From Ilyobacter_A sp963668015 (GTDB lineage: Bacteria > Fusobacteriota > Fusobacteriia > Fusobacteriales > Fusobacteriaceae): a DNA stretch of 64,000 nucleotides. Location of the stretch: assembly GCA_963668015.2 (NCBI GenBank), contig CAXXCR010000012.1:62001-126000 (forward strand). Direction: 5' to 3'. Each line of letters begins with the position of its first letter. Within the stretch, counting starts at the first letter, position 1. The notes beneath the pieces were generated by a model. That model ran no database searches. It saw nothing but the letters and a program-made list of their open reading frames with translations, and was not told the origin of the DNA. Both the position numbers and the translations under genes were made by a program. Shown here piece by piece: positions 41,799 through 51,569 of this stretch.

Positions 41799-43628
41799 AT
41801 GGATATAAATAAGAGTGAGTATAGAGAGATATTCATTGAAGAGGTAAAAGAGATAAAAAACAAGCTGGAAGTAGATCTGATAAAGTATGAGAAAGAGCAG
41901 CTTGAAGAACTTGAAAAAAATATCAAAAGGTACCTGCACACCTTAAAGGGTGGTTTTTTGACGTACAATATGAAAGAAAAATCAGAGCTTTTTCATTCAC
42001 TGGAGCAAAGGTGGCTAAACCTTGACGATAAAACTTCTTTAATCTCTGAAATATTGGGGGTAGTTGAAAACTTAAATGAAGAGAAGTTGTTTGAACCGGT
42101 GGAAGAATTTGTTCCAAACAGGTTATTCGAGCTTGTGGTGGATTTTAAAAACAGTAAAGATGCCTCTATGGACTTGGGAGATTTTAAAGAGACGCTCTCT
42201 ATGTTGGGGGCTGTTAAAGCACAGGAACTTTTATATGTCCCGGATTTTGACGACCTTGATCCGGAAAGCCTTTCTATAAAGCTGGGATTTTTGATGGAGA
42301 TAAAAGAAAGGGAAGAGTTCGATAAGAATCTGTCCAACTACTTTCCGGATAAGTATTTTCAGCTCAGGGAATCCGGAGAAAAGGGGGAGGAGGGCTCAAA
42401 AAAGCCCCAAGATAAAGTTGAATTTAAGGGGCTTGAAAGTATAAAAGTAAAAACCAGGAAACTTGACAGCCTTTTGGGGAACATAGCGGAGCTTATAAGT
42501 AATCATTCTAGTTTAAAATTTTTTAAAAACGAGGTGTCTCAGGACAGGCAGGACGATTTTGAAGAGCTAATAGTTCAACTTCAGGCGGTAACTAAAAAAC
42601 TGCAAAAGGATATATTTGCAATGAGGATGCTACCTGTTAATGCTATGTTTTTCCAATTTGAAAGACTGGTAAGGAATATCAGCAGAAATTTGGGGAAAAA
42701 AGTTGACTTCGAGATAAAGGGAGAAAAAACAGAGATAGATAAGTCTATAATTGAAAAATTAATGGATCCCATCAGCCATATGATCAGAAATTCCCTCGAC
42801 CACGGCATAGAGGACCCGGAAGAAAGGAAAGCGAAAGGGAAAAGTGAAAAAGGTAAACTTAGCATATCTGCTTACTATGAAAAAGGCGAGGTAGTAATCG
42901 AAGTAAGGGATGACGGCAGGGGGATAGATACTGAAAAAATATTGGAGAAAATTAAAAAGGAAAAGTTGGTTGACGACTGGCAGATATTGAGTAAAGAGGA
43001 GCTTTTTTCTTATATATTAGGAATGGGATTTAGTACCAAAGAGAAAGCTACAGAGGTGTCCGGAAGGGGCGTCGGCATGGATATAGTTAGCAAACAGGTT
43101 CGTGAGCTATCCGGCAGGATAGAGATAGATAGCGAGAAAGACGAGTACACCTCAATGAAGCTTATTATGCCGCTTACCATTTCCATAATGGATGGAATGA
43201 CAGTAAGGGTAGGGTCGTATATGTATGTGCTGCCGATACTCTCAGTATCCGAGACCCTGCAGCTGGACAAAGACGATCTGGAATTAAGCCATAAGGACGA
43301 ATATATAGTACGCCGGGGTGAACATTACCCTCTTGTGAGGCTGCATGAACTTTTTAATGTGGAGGATGCTATAGAGGATCCTTACAATGCGATAACTGTG
43401 ATAGTAAGTGCAGCTGGGAATGAGTTTGGTATATTGATAGATGAGATAATGGATATAGAACAGTTGGTAATAAAAAAAATGGATCTTAACTACGAGGAGA
43501 CAAAAAAATTTATAGGGGCAACAGTTCTTGGAAATGGAGAAATAGCATTTATAATAGATCCGAGAAAGCTATATGAGTATGTAGTTGATCAGGGAGAAGG
43601 TGGAGCACTATGCAAGATGAACTTTTAA
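41799..43628 (+). CDS. cheA: chemotaxis histidine kinase
   Basis: Receives signals from chemoreceptors and phosphorylates CheY. The 609-residue chain contains P1 with phospho-acceptor His47 (RYLHTLKGG), a P2-like linker domain (about 105-200), P3 dimerisation helices, the P4 ATPase (N box MIRNSLDHGIEDP about 323, DDGRGID, GRGVGMDIV), and a P5 CheW-like domain from about residue 470. ATG 41799 has AAGGAG upstream. It leads an operon with an unknown partner, two MCPs and cheW; cheY, cheB and cheR are not in the window. Confidence 0.95.
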   Translation: MDINKSEYREIFIEEVKEIKNKLEVDLIKYEKEQLEELEKNIKRYLHTLKGGFLTYNMKEKSELFHSLEQRWLNLDDKTSLISEILGVVENLNEEKLFEPVEEFVPNRLFELVVDFKNSKDASMDLGDFKETLSMLGAVKAQELLYVPDFDDLDPESLSIKLGFLMEIKEREEFDKNLSNYFPDKYFQLRESGEKGEEGSKKPQDKVEFKGLESIKVKTRKLDSLLGNIAELISNHSSLKFFKNEVSQDRQDDFEELIVQLQAVTKKLQKDIFAMRMLPVNAMFFQFERLVRNISRNLGKKVDFEIKGEKTEIDKSIIEKLMDPISHMIRNSLDHGIEDPEERKAKGKSEKGKLSISAYYEKGEVVIEVRDDGRGIDTEKILEKIKKEKLVDDWQILSKEELFSYILGMGFSTKEKATEVSGRGVGMDIVSKQVRELSGRIEIDSEKDEYTSMKLIMPLTISIMDGMTVRVGSYMYVLPILSVSETLQLDKDDLELSHKDEYIVRRGEHYPLVRLHELFNVEDAIEDPYNAITVIVSAAGNEFGILIDEIMDIEQLVIKKMDLNYEETKKFIGATVLGNGEIAFIIDPRKLYEYVVDQGEGGALCKMNF

Positions 43629-44401
43629 AACTCTATTTTGAGGACACTTTAAAAGAGGTAGAGGAGGCTTATGGCCAGTTTGAGAAGATAGAAGAGTCAG
43701 GCAGGGAGCTGTATGAGTTTATAAAAAAGCTTAAAAATATGGAAGTGGCCAGCTCGATGCTGGAGATCAGATCCAACTCCGATTATATAAAGGGAGTAAA
43801 GGATATATTTATGGGTGTAAATGATAGAGAGATGGAGATAAACGCAGAGCTCAGGGTAAAGACCGTAAAGGCTCTCGATACAATGAAAAAATATCTGGAA
43901 ATCCAGAAGGGAAAATTTGAAAATCAGATTGATATAGAATCCGACAATCAGGAAGAACTGGAGGAAAAAAAGCGTGTTTTGGAGGAACTTAATTCCGAGA
44001 TGGAAAAGGTGCTGGAAAACAGCTATGATATCGAACTTTACAATATTGACCTGAAAAGTGGAATTTTAAAGGTGCTGGAAGTAAGTGGAAAAGTGGAAAT
44101 TTTGGAAAAAGATGGTAAAATTGTACTGAATTACTCTTCCAAACTTGGGAAAGATGAAGTTTTGGGTATTTTTTCAAATATAAACATCCCTTATTTCACT
44201 TTAAAGGGGATATCGTTTGAAGGGGAGTACAAATCTCTGGACGAGTTTTATATAAATATAAAAATAAACAGGGACAATGTGGTAGAAGCATATAAAGAAC
44301 TTAAGGAAATTAGGGGTTTTGTGAAGGGATATAACATAATAGACAGTATGAATAACAGTGATATATATGCAGTACAACTTTTGGAAAGCTTTAAAAGCTA
44401 G
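43610..44401 (+). CDS. unknown protein translationally coupled to cheA
   Basis: A 263-residue cytoplasmic protein, not recognised. It overlaps the cheA end by 19 bases. Residues 1-105 are helical with a CheA P1-like rhythm (LLKLYFEDTLKEVEEAYGQF compared with the start of CheA), but there is no histidine in the helix where CheA has its phospho-acceptor. A coiled-coil acidic linker follows (about 105-145). The last 110 residues have alternating strands and helices (VEAYKELKEIRGFVKGYNII), possibly a small alpha/beta domain like P2. The position suggests a role in the receptor-kinase array. Confidence 0.6.
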   Translation: MQDELLKLYFEDTLKEVEEAYGQFEKIEESGRELYEFIKKLKNMEVASSMLEIRSNSDYIKGVKDIFMGVNDREMEINAELRVKTVKALDTMKKYLEIQKGKFENQIDIESDNQEELEEKKRVLEELNSEMEKVLENSYDIELYNIDLKSGILKVLEVSGKVEILEKDGKIVLNYSSKLGKDEVLGIFSNINIPYFTLKGISFEGEYKSLDEFYINIKINRDNVVEAYKELKEIRGFVKGYNIIDSMNNSDIYAVQLLESFKS

Positions 44402-44410
44402 GAGGGCGCA

Positions 44411-46291
44411 ATGAAAAAAATATCTTATAAGATAAGTTATGGAATAATCATAAGCTCTTTGCTGGTTTCTCTGCTTGTTGGTTTTTTAATGTTTTTAAAA
44501 AGTGGACAGGCCATAGAGAGGGAGTATAGGGAAAAACTGTTTTCGATGGTTTCCAGTGAGGGAGAGAGCTTGGAGGAAAGCATAAAGGGGATAGAAGAAA
44601 AACTTCAATTCCTGGAAATCTTAATAGGTGAAGAACTTGAGTTAGAAGACCTGGAGGACAAACAGGTTGTAGATTCTTATTTGGAAGAGCTTTCAGGGAT
44701 AGCTATAAAATTGGCGGACGTAGGAGATATATTTAATATTTTTGTTTATCTTGATACAAGTGACACAGACGGATTCAGTTATTATTATTCAAAAGATAAA
44801 GAGGAGTATTTGAATATCGACTTGGAGGAAATAAAAACTCAAAGCTGGTGGGATAATGCTAAAGATCTAGGGGAATCCTGGTCTGAGCCTGTTTATTCGC
44901 CAAATTTTGGGGAGAAGGTTATAACATATACAAGGAAAATTTTGGATAAAAAAGGCAGATTCATAGGGGTAGTAGGCTGTGATATGGAGTACAACAACAT
45001 AAAAGATATGTTGGACAGGATAGACCTTGGGGAAGATTCCTACATAAGTCTTATCGATTCTAAGCTTTTCTATCTTTATCACCCAGATGCCTTTTACGTG
45101 TCTGAAAATATGGAAGATATAAAAGATGTAGATGCGGAGTATTTTAGAAATATAGTTAAAAGTTCAGTTAAAAATGATGTTTTAAAACCGGAAAAAAGGC
45201 AAAATCTGGTTTATTATAAGCTGTCAAATGGATGGATGCTTTACGGGATATCTACTAAGTGGGATATAATGACGAAGGTAGGGAGCCTGCAGTTAGATAT
45301 ACTGCTTATAATTCTTTTTATGATAGTGCTTACAATTTTCGTATCAAATATAGTGGCGGTATCCATAGCAAAACCTATAAAAGATTTCGTAGGAAGGCTG
45401 AAGCAGGCATCGGAAGGTGATCTCAGGGTGAGGTCTGATGTGAAGAGTAAAGATGAAATGATGATACTTGGTAACAGCTTCAATAAATTTATGGTAAGGC
45501 TGGAAGAGCTTATACTGGAAATCGGTAAGGGAGCCAGAAACATGGAGGAAGCGGCACAGGAGATAAACAGCTCAAATCAGAATTTAGCAATAAAGAGTAG
45601 CTTCCAGGCAACGTCTTTGGAAAAAACATCTGAAAGTATGAGGAGTATGAACTTTGCCGTAAATGAAAATGCCGCGAAAACTGAAGAGGCAAAAGAGATG
45701 GTAAAAGCCACAATGAGAAACGCTAATAGTATAGCTAAATATTCTAATGAGCTGAGGCTGTCTATAGAGTCCATAATAAACGATTCAAACAGTATAAAAA
45801 ATGTAATAGAAGTAATTGACGGGATAGCTTTTCAGACTAACCTGCTAGCTGTAAATGCTGCCGTGGAGGCTGCAAGGGCTGGAGAAAAAGGAAAAGGGTT
45901 TGCCGTTGTTGCAAGTGAGATAAGAAAACTTTCCAGGATAAGTAGCAGATCTTCAAAAGAGATTAAAAATCTGATAAAAGAGAGTGTTGAGAACATAGAA
46001 GATGGTGGAAGGATAATTGAGGATACAATAAAATATTTGGAGATTATATTCGAGGATATAGAACGTATAAATGGGGTTGTAGATGATATAAACGCCAGTG
46101 CAGAATCTCAAAAAATGATGATTACGCAGATTAATAAAAATGTAAGTGATTTGGAAGATGTAACCCAAGTAAATGCAAATATAGCAGAGGAAACTTCTGC
46201 ATCGATGCAGATGCTCTACAATAAGGTTAAGAGGTTTCTGAAGATGGTAAGCTACTTTAAGATAACAGAAAAAGAGAGCCCTGAAAAATAG
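44411..46291 (+). CDS. methyl-accepting chemotaxis protein
   Basis: A 626-residue receptor: first membrane helix (IIISSLLVSLLVGFLMFL), a large extracytoplasmic region of about 270 residues with dCache-like features (TQSWWDNAKD, YSPNFGEKVITYTRKI, GVVGCDMEYNNI), second helix (LLIILFMIVLTIFVSNIVAV), HAMP, and a signalling domain with tip IAFQTNLLAVNAAVEAARAG. GGAGGG precedes the ATG. It is the first of two adjacent receptors between cheA and cheW. Confidence 0.95.
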   Translation: MKKISYKISYGIIISSLLVSLLVGFLMFLKSGQAIEREYREKLFSMVSSEGESLEESIKGIEEKLQFLEILIGEELELEDLEDKQVVDSYLEELSGIAIKLADVGDIFNIFVYLDTSDTDGFSYYYSKDKEEYLNIDLEEIKTQSWWDNAKDLGESWSEPVYSPNFGEKVITYTRKILDKKGRFIGVVGCDMEYNNIKDMLDRIDLGEDSYISLIDSKLFYLYHPDAFYVSENMEDIKDVDAEYFRNIVKSSVKNDVLKPEKRQNLVYYKLSNGWMLYGISTKWDIMTKVGSLQLDILLIILFMIVLTIFVSNIVAVSIAKPIKDFVGRLKQASEGDLRVRSDVKSKDEMMILGNSFNKFMVRLEELILEIGKGARNMEEAAQEINSSNQNLAIKSSFQATSLEKTSESMRSMNFAVNENAAKTEEAKEMVKATMRNANSIAKYSNELRLSIESIINDSNSIKNVIEVIDGIAFQTNLLAVNAAVEAARAGEKGKGFAVVASEIRKLSRISSRSSKEIKNLIKESVENIEDGGRIIEDTIKYLEIIFEDIERINGVVDDINASAESQKMMITQINKNVSDLEDVTQVNANIAEETSASMQMLYNKVKRFLKMVSYFKITEKESPEK

Positions 46292-46307
46292 TTAGGAGTT
46301 GGAATTC

Positions 46308-48164
46308 ATGAAAAAAATATCCTACAAGATATTATTTGGATTATTTGGTGTAATGGTTATAAGTTTGATAGTACTGGTATTGATTTCTTTCAGAAATACT
46401 AAAGATGATCTCAATGAAACTATGAATGAAAAACTTTTAAATTCCATTGATTATTATTCAAATACAGTTGAAAAAGATATAGAGAGTATACAAAATTATC
46501 TGAGTTCACTTGAACTTTTATTAAGATTTGACTTAGAAAAAGATATCTCTGCTAATTCTGAGGAGATAAAAAATAAGCTGGAACTGTTTACTAAAAAAAA
46601 TGAATTAGAGGCAGCTTATCTTTACCTGAGTCCCGAATATTTTGACAAGGAGTATGTGTTTAATTATGAAAAAAGCTTGGGAGTGTATACCAAGCTGGGT
46701 GGTGGAGACAAAACTGATGAACTTGTAAAAAAATTCATCACTGATCCAAAACAAAAAACGATAAGCTATTGGACGAGGCCGGAGTATGTACAGATACTAA
46801 ATAAATCGGTAGTGTACTCACTTGAAAAAATATACATAGGTGAGCAGCTTGTTGGGGCGTATGGGATAGCGTTTGACTTTGAAAAGATCAGAAAAGATCT
46901 GGAAAATCAAAGTTTTTACAAAGAGGGAAGAATAATAGTTCTGAACAAGGATTATGAATATATATATATGTCCAGAAGTGATGATAACAAATTCTCTCTA
47001 AATTTGGATGACCCTAGGTTGGTTGGGTCTATGAGAGGGATTTCTTCCGGGGTAACCCAGGTAATCGAGGGATATGACTTTGACGGCAAAAGTGGTCAGC
47101 TTGTAATACGTAAACTTGAAAACGGCTGGACAATTTTGGGAGTTTTGGATACCTATAAATTTTTAACACTGCTGAACAAGGCCGTTATAATACTGGGAGT
47201 GCTTCTGATTATAATAGTTTTATTTTTAGTATCGGTATCATTTTCGGTGGCACACGAGGTTGTGCAGCCTGTATCCGAGATAGTAGAAGATTTGAATGTA
47301 GTTGCCAAGGGTAACCTCAGAGTCAGAACCCAAATAAAGGGGAGCCCTGACGTAAAAAAACTCTCGATGAATTTAAATAAATTTTTGGAAAAATTTGAAG
47401 ATACTCTGAATGATATAAAAATAACTACAAATCACATTGTTGATTCATCTAGGGACATTCTTTTCTTTAATAAAAAGCTGGAAGGGAAGACACTTGAACA
47501 GTCCAATGCCATAAAAAATGCTTATAGAGTAAGTGAAGATGTAAGAGGCCTGACAAAACTTAATGTTGAAAAGCTGGAGAAGTTGAAAAGCATCACAGTG
47601 GATGCCGGCATTAAATGTGAGGAATTAAAAGATACGGCTAGAGTTTTGAAAACATCTATGGAAGCTATAAGTTCTAGCTCAAAAAAAATAAGTACAGTAC
47701 TGGATATAATCGATGAGATAGCATTTCAAACAAACTTGTTGTCGCTAAATGCCACAGTAGAAGCTGCAAAATCTGGGAAATATGGCAAAGGTTTTGCTGT
47801 TGTTGCCTCTGAAATAAGGAACTTAGCAGTCAGGCGCAGCGACGCATCAAGAGAAATGAAGACCAAGATAAGCAACGATATAGGCATAGTTAAAAATGCA
47901 AAAGATACGTTGAGTGACAATATCATAAAGCTGGAAGAGATGCAGCTTTCAGTAAAAAAAATAGAAGAGATAATAGATGTTATAAACAAAAAAACCGCAG
48001 AACAAGATGACAGCATCAACCGTATAAAAGATTCTATTGATGATTTGGATGATGTAAGTAAACTGACTATACAAATAGCCGAGAGCAACTCGAAACTCGT
48101 AAATCAGCTTTTCAATGAAACGGACAGGTTCTTGGATATGATTGATTATTTTGAAGGCAGATAG
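46308..48164 (+). CDS. methyl-accepting chemotaxis protein
   Basis: A 618-residue receptor with the same start as its neighbour (MKKISYKI), an extracytoplasmic region of about 260 residues, a second helix (AVIILGVLLIIIVLFLVSV), HAMP, and a divergent signalling tip IAFQTNLLSLNATVEAAKSG. The Ala-to-Thr, Arg-to-Lys and Ala-to-Ser changes at the tip are unusual and might weaken kinase contacts. ATG 46308 follows TTAGGAG; a TTG nine bases earlier has no such support. Confidence 0.93.
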   Translation: MKKISYKILFGLFGVMVISLIVLVLISFRNTKDDLNETMNEKLLNSIDYYSNTVEKDIESIQNYLSSLELLLRFDLEKDISANSEEIKNKLELFTKKNELEAAYLYLSPEYFDKEYVFNYEKSLGVYTKLGGGDKTDELVKKFITDPKQKTISYWTRPEYVQILNKSVVYSLEKIYIGEQLVGAYGIAFDFEKIRKDLENQSFYKEGRIIVLNKDYEYIYMSRSDDNKFSLNLDDPRLVGSMRGISSGVTQVIEGYDFDGKSGQLVIRKLENGWTILGVLDTYKFLTLLNKAVIILGVLLIIIVLFLVSVSFSVAHEVVQPVSEIVEDLNVVAKGNLRVRTQIKGSPDVKKLSMNLNKFLEKFEDTLNDIKITTNHIVDSSRDILFFNKKLEGKTLEQSNAIKNAYRVSEDVRGLTKLNVEKLEKLKSITVDAGIKCEELKDTARVLKTSMEAISSSSKKISTVLDIIDEIAFQTNLLSLNATVEAAKSGKYGKGFAVVASEIRNLAVRRSDASREMKTKISNDIGIVKNAKDTLSDNIIKLEEMQLSVKKIEEIIDVINKKTAEQDDSINRIKDSIDDLDDVSKLTIQIAESNSKLVNQLFNETDRFLDMIDYFEGR

Positions 48165-48174
48165 GTGGGGTTAG

Positions 48175-48642
48175 ATGAAAAATAAAAAAGATGAGTTTAT
48201 GGAAGATATACTCGGTATAGTTAGAGAGGGGGAGCAGTATCTGCTTTTCACCTTACATAAAAAAAACTATGCAGTACCGGTGTCGAAGATAAAAGAGATA
48301 ATAAGAATGCAGTCTATCACTGAGATACCTAATGTACCCGGGTATATAAAGGGGGTTATAAATCTCAGGGGTGAGATAGTGCAGATAATGGATACCAGGT
48401 GCAGATTAAAATTCCCGGAGATTGAGTATACTAAATTTAGTGTAATAATAGTAGTGGAAAGCAATGGATCACATTTTGGGCTTACAACTGATGAGGTTAA
48501 GGGCCTTTATGGGATAAAGGAGAACGAGATAATGGAGATAAACGGCAATGAGGATGCAGCGGACTATTTAATTGGCAAAATAACAGTATCGGAGTATACT
48601 GTTAATGTACTGGATATAGATAAACTTATAGGCGAATCTTAG
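48175..48642 (+). CDS. cheW: chemotaxis coupling protein
   Basis: A 155-residue CheW adaptor linking MCPs and CheA: YLLFTLHKKNYAVPVSKIKE, TEIPNVPGYIKGVINLRGEI and VTVNVLDIDKLI-like end (VNVLDIDKLI). It closes the operon 18 bases before glgC, so it may be read through into the glycogen gene. Confidence 0.94.
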   Translation: MKNKKDEFMEDILGIVREGEQYLLFTLHKKNYAVPVSKIKEIIRMQSITEIPNVPGYIKGVINLRGEIVQIMDTRCRLKFPEIEYTKFSVIIVVESNGSHFGLTTDEVKGLYGIKENEIMEINGNEDAADYLIGKITVSEYTVNVLDIDKLIGES

Positions 48643-48660
48643 AAAGAGAAGGTGTATTGA

Positions 48661-49953
48661 ATGGGCAAGAAAACTATAGCTTTGATTTTGGCCGGTGGAG
48701 CTGGAACCAGGTTGGATACGCTGTCAAAGCATCGGGCTAAACCGGCAGTACCATTCGCCGGAAAGTACAGGATAATAGATTTTGTCCTAAGCAATTGTGT
48801 AAACTCGAGCATTTATACTACAGGCATATTGACACAGTATCTGCCGAGATCCTTAAGCGACCATATTGGAATAGGTAGGCCGTGGGATTTGGACAGAGGC
48901 CGTGGAGGACTGACTATGCTTCCCCCTTATCAAAGAGGTGAGTCTGGGTGGTATAAAGGCACTGCTAATGCAGTTTACCAAAATCTAAGCTATGTAATGG
49001 ATCAAGATTCTGATTATGTTATAATATTGGCAGGAGATCACATATATAAGATGAACTATAGGTTAATGATCGCTGAACACGAAAAAAATGATGCGGACGT
49101 TACCGTTGCTGTAAAAGAGGTTGAAAGTTCATTAGCACATCAGTTTGGAATACTTTCTGTAGACGACGAAGGTCAGATAGTTGACTTTGAAGAAAAACCT
49201 AAAAATCCCAAAAGCAACCTGGCTTCAATGGGGATATATATTTTTAAAACTGAGTTTTTGAAAGATATTTTGTTGGCAAACTGCGGTGAGCACGGGGGGG
49301 CTGATTTTGGAAAGGATATAATACCGAAACTTATAGGCGATGCCAAGGTTTATTCATATAGGTTTGAAGGTTATTGGAGAGATGTTGGTACCCTCGATGA
49401 GTACTGGAAGTCCAATATAGAGCTTACACTGGAAAATCCTCCGGCAGACCTTCATGAGGAAAAACAAAAAATATACACCAAAAGTGAGTCGCTGCCACCG
49501 GTAAAATTCAGGAATGAAGGAAGTGCCAAGGATTCCTTGGTTTCAAACGGGTGCGTCATAAAGGGAGTTGTTGAAAATTCTGTAATATCGCCCGGGGTGA
49601 TAATAGAAGATGGGGCAGTGGTAAAGAACTCCATTATATTCAACGATACTATTATAAAAAAGGGAAGTGTAATAGACAGGGCTATAATAGATAAAAAAGT
49701 AATCGTAGGTGCAAACTGTATAATAGGTGTCGGGGGGGATTATACCCCGAATAAAGAGGAACCTGAAAAACTGTTTTCTGGTTTGAACCTGATAGCTAAG
49801 TTTGCACATATTCCACCATCGGTCATAATTGAGAGAAACTGCAGGATAATGTCTAGAGTTTCTGAAGGTGACTTCAAAAGCAGAACACATATCTCAAGTG
49901 GCGAAACCATTCACTCTGAAAAAGAGGGTGGAGTATTTGATATAATACATTAA
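48661..49953 (+). CDS. glgC: glucose-1-phosphate adenylyltransferase
   Basis: Makes ADP-glucose for glycogen synthesis. Over 430 residues: LAGGAGTRLDTLSKHRAKPAVPFAGK is cut here to AGGAGTRLDTL and KPAVPFAGKYRIIDF, both nucleotide-binding signatures, then RGGLTMLPP and YKGTANAVYQN, with a left-handed beta-helix at the C-terminus. No other glg gene is nearby. It is immediately downstream of cheW, with AGAAAGAGAAGGTG upstream of the ATG. Confidence 0.95.
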   Translation: MGKKTIALILAGGAGTRLDTLSKHRAKPAVPFAGKYRIIDFVLSNCVNSSIYTTGILTQYLPRSLSDHIGIGRPWDLDRGRGGLTMLPPYQRGESGWYKGTANAVYQNLSYVMDQDSDYVIILAGDHIYKMNYRLMIAEHEKNDADVTVAVKEVESSLAHQFGILSVDDEGQIVDFEEKPKNPKSNLASMGIYIFKTEFLKDILLANCGEHGGADFGKDIIPKLIGDAKVYSYRFEGYWRDVGTLDEYWKSNIELTLENPPADLHEEKQKIYTKSESLPPVKFRNEGSAKDSLVSNGCVIKGVVENSVISPGVIIEDGAVVKNSIIFNDTIIKKGSVIDRAIIDKKVIVGANCIIGVGGDYTPNKEEPEKLFSGLNLIAKFAHIPPSVIIERNCRIMSRVSEGDFKSRTHISSGETIHSEKEGGVFDIIH

Positions 49954-50022
49954 ATATTGTATTGATCAAGTAGGTTATGTGATATAATGGGTTGAAATTA
50001 TATTGATATCTGGGAGGACGAG

Positions 50023-50985
50023 ATGAGAAAATACATAGCTGGAGTTGACTTAGGCGGAACAAATACAAAAATAGGAATTTTAACTGATGAAGGGGACTTG
50101 ATAAGTGTTAAGTCCATAAAGACAAAGGCTGACAGAGGTGCTCTAGATGTTCTTAAAAGAATCATAGAAGAAGTAAGGGAGCTGTTAGATGAAAAAGGCA
50201 TATCAAAATCCGATTTCATTGGTATAGGAATGGGTATACCTGGTCCAACAGATACGGTTTCAGGAATTGTAAAGAGTTGTCCTAACCTTATAGGATGGGA
50301 AAATTTAGAAGTAGCAAAAATATTGGAAGAAAGATTAGGTGTTTCTGCAAAGGTAGGGAATGATGTAAATGTTATTACCTTGGGTGAAGCCTGGCAGGGA
50401 GGGGCCAAGGGATACAAGAAAATTGTCTTGGGAGTAGCTTTGGGAACTGGAATAGGCGGAGGTATTATAATAGAAGGTAAGCTTATTTCGGGGATCACTG
50501 GAGCAGCCGGAGAAATAGGACATATGAAATTGGTGGAAGGCGGAAAACTTTGTGGATGCGGAAGAAAAGGATGCTGGGAGACCTATGCATCTGCAACTGG
50601 GCTAATAAGGGAAGCCAAATCCAGACTGGCAGTGAACAAAAACAACTTGTTGTGGGAATTAATAGAGGGAAAACTTGAAAACTTAGAGGCGAAGCAGATA
50701 TTTGATGCAGCCAAGAGTGGAGACAAGTTTTCAATGGATTTGGTGGATTTTGAGATAAAATATTTGGCACTTGGAATTGCAAATCTATTGAATATATTTA
50801 ATCCGGAAATCATTGTAATCGGCGGTGGAATATCTATGGCAGGGGATATACTGTTTGATCCTCTGATGAAGAAAATCAAAGAATATGCTCTGGACGAGGT
50901 TTTGGAAGGTGTTAAGATAGTTCCTGCACAGCTTGGGAATAATGCAGGTATATATGGTGCAGCAGCACTTTTATTTGAAGGATAG
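50023..50985 (+). CDS. glcK: glucokinase, ROK family
   Basis: Phosphorylates glucose with ATP. The 320-residue ROK protein has GVDLGGTNTKIGI (ATP loop), GIPGPTDTVSG, GNDVNVITLGEAW with the catalytic Asp, EIGHMKL and the zinc motif CGCGRKGCWET. The last part GGGISMAGDIL is typical. TATAAT at 49983-49988 could be its promoter -10, and GGGAGGACGAG lies before the ATG. Other sugars cannot be excluded. Confidence 0.92.
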   Translation: MRKYIAGVDLGGTNTKIGILTDEGDLISVKSIKTKADRGALDVLKRIIEEVRELLDEKGISKSDFIGIGMGIPGPTDTVSGIVKSCPNLIGWENLEVAKILEERLGVSAKVGNDVNVITLGEAWQGGAKGYKKIVLGVALGTGIGGGIIIEGKLISGITGAAGEIGHMKLVEGGKLCGCGRKGCWETYASATGLIREAKSRLAVNKNNLLWELIEGKLENLEAKQIFDAAKSGDKFSMDLVDFEIKYLALGIANLLNIFNPEIIVIGGGISMAGDILFDPLMKKIKEYALDEVLEGVKIVPAQLGNNAGIYGAAALLFEG

Positions 50986-51004
50986 GCTATGCCTATCTTT
51001 TTGT
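50981..51004 (+). terminator. terminator after glcK
   Basis: GATAGGC / GCCTATC around TAT, then TTTTTG. Confidence 0.85.
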
Positions 51005-51040
51005 TCGTTTATTAGGATTTTTTTTAGTATTATAAAAAAT

Positions 51041-51240
51041 TGAATTTAGTTTGCAGTGTGTAGAAGTGATAGTCTCAAGAGAAGATATCGATTTTCTTGC
51101 AAGTGTATAAAGCCTTTTTTTGGTCACGAATCGCACTAATGGACACAAATTTAACTGCAAACCCTTGGCCACAGAGTTGCACGGAGAAAAGGAGTGAGTT
51201 TCACAGAGGACTGCTAAAAACTTTTAATTTTTAGGGTTTT
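51041..51240 (+). repeat. dispersed palindromic repeat, copy F (partial, reversed flank)
   Basis: TTGAATTTAGTTT, then GGTCACGAATCGCACTAAT and CACAGAGTTGCACGGAG, and GAGTTTCACAGAGG. It matches the reverse complement of the copy B arrangement, truncated. Confidence 0.7.
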
Positions 51241-51254
51241 AAATAATTAAATTT

Positions 51255-51308
51255 TCAAAAAATTAAAGAGACCTTTGAATAAAATCAGAAGATGAATTCA
51301 AAGGCCTC
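51255..51308 (-). terminator. terminator of the small minus-strand ORF
   Basis: On the minus strand GAGGCCTTTGAAT pairs with ATTCAAAGGTCTC, followed by TTTAATTTTTT. The stem begins inside the last codons of the ORF. Confidence 0.78.
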
Positions 51309-51398
51309 TATGAAGATATCGATTGAGCTGTCCTGCAGTAAATGCTCCCATTTCAGCAGCTGTTCCATGGCGGTTATATTTAGTTTGCTAAACATCAT
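51285..51398 (-). CDS. candidate 37-residue small protein
   Basis: Begins MMFSKLNITAMEQLLKWEH and ends with an aromatic stretch IDIFIEAFEFIF. A very strong ribosome site (GAGAGGAGGAGA) sits 1-6 bases before the start, and a terminator overlaps the stop, so this looks like a real transcription unit. I know no homologue. Its amphipathic, acidic, aromatic C-terminus could associate with a membrane. Confidence 0.5.
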   Translation of the reverse strand: MMFSKLNITAMEQLLKWEHLLQDSSIDIFIEAFEFIF

Positions 51399-51569
51399 TC
51401 TCCTCCTCTCTTGATATTTTGATTATGCACATATTTTAAAACAGGTCTGTTTAATGAGAATAGAATGTTTGTAAACAATTTGTACTTTGCTGAGAAGTCC
51501 TATAAAGATTGAAATTAATTTTTAGCTGTGATATAATCTAAACTTGAAAAAAATTATGAGGTGAGATGG

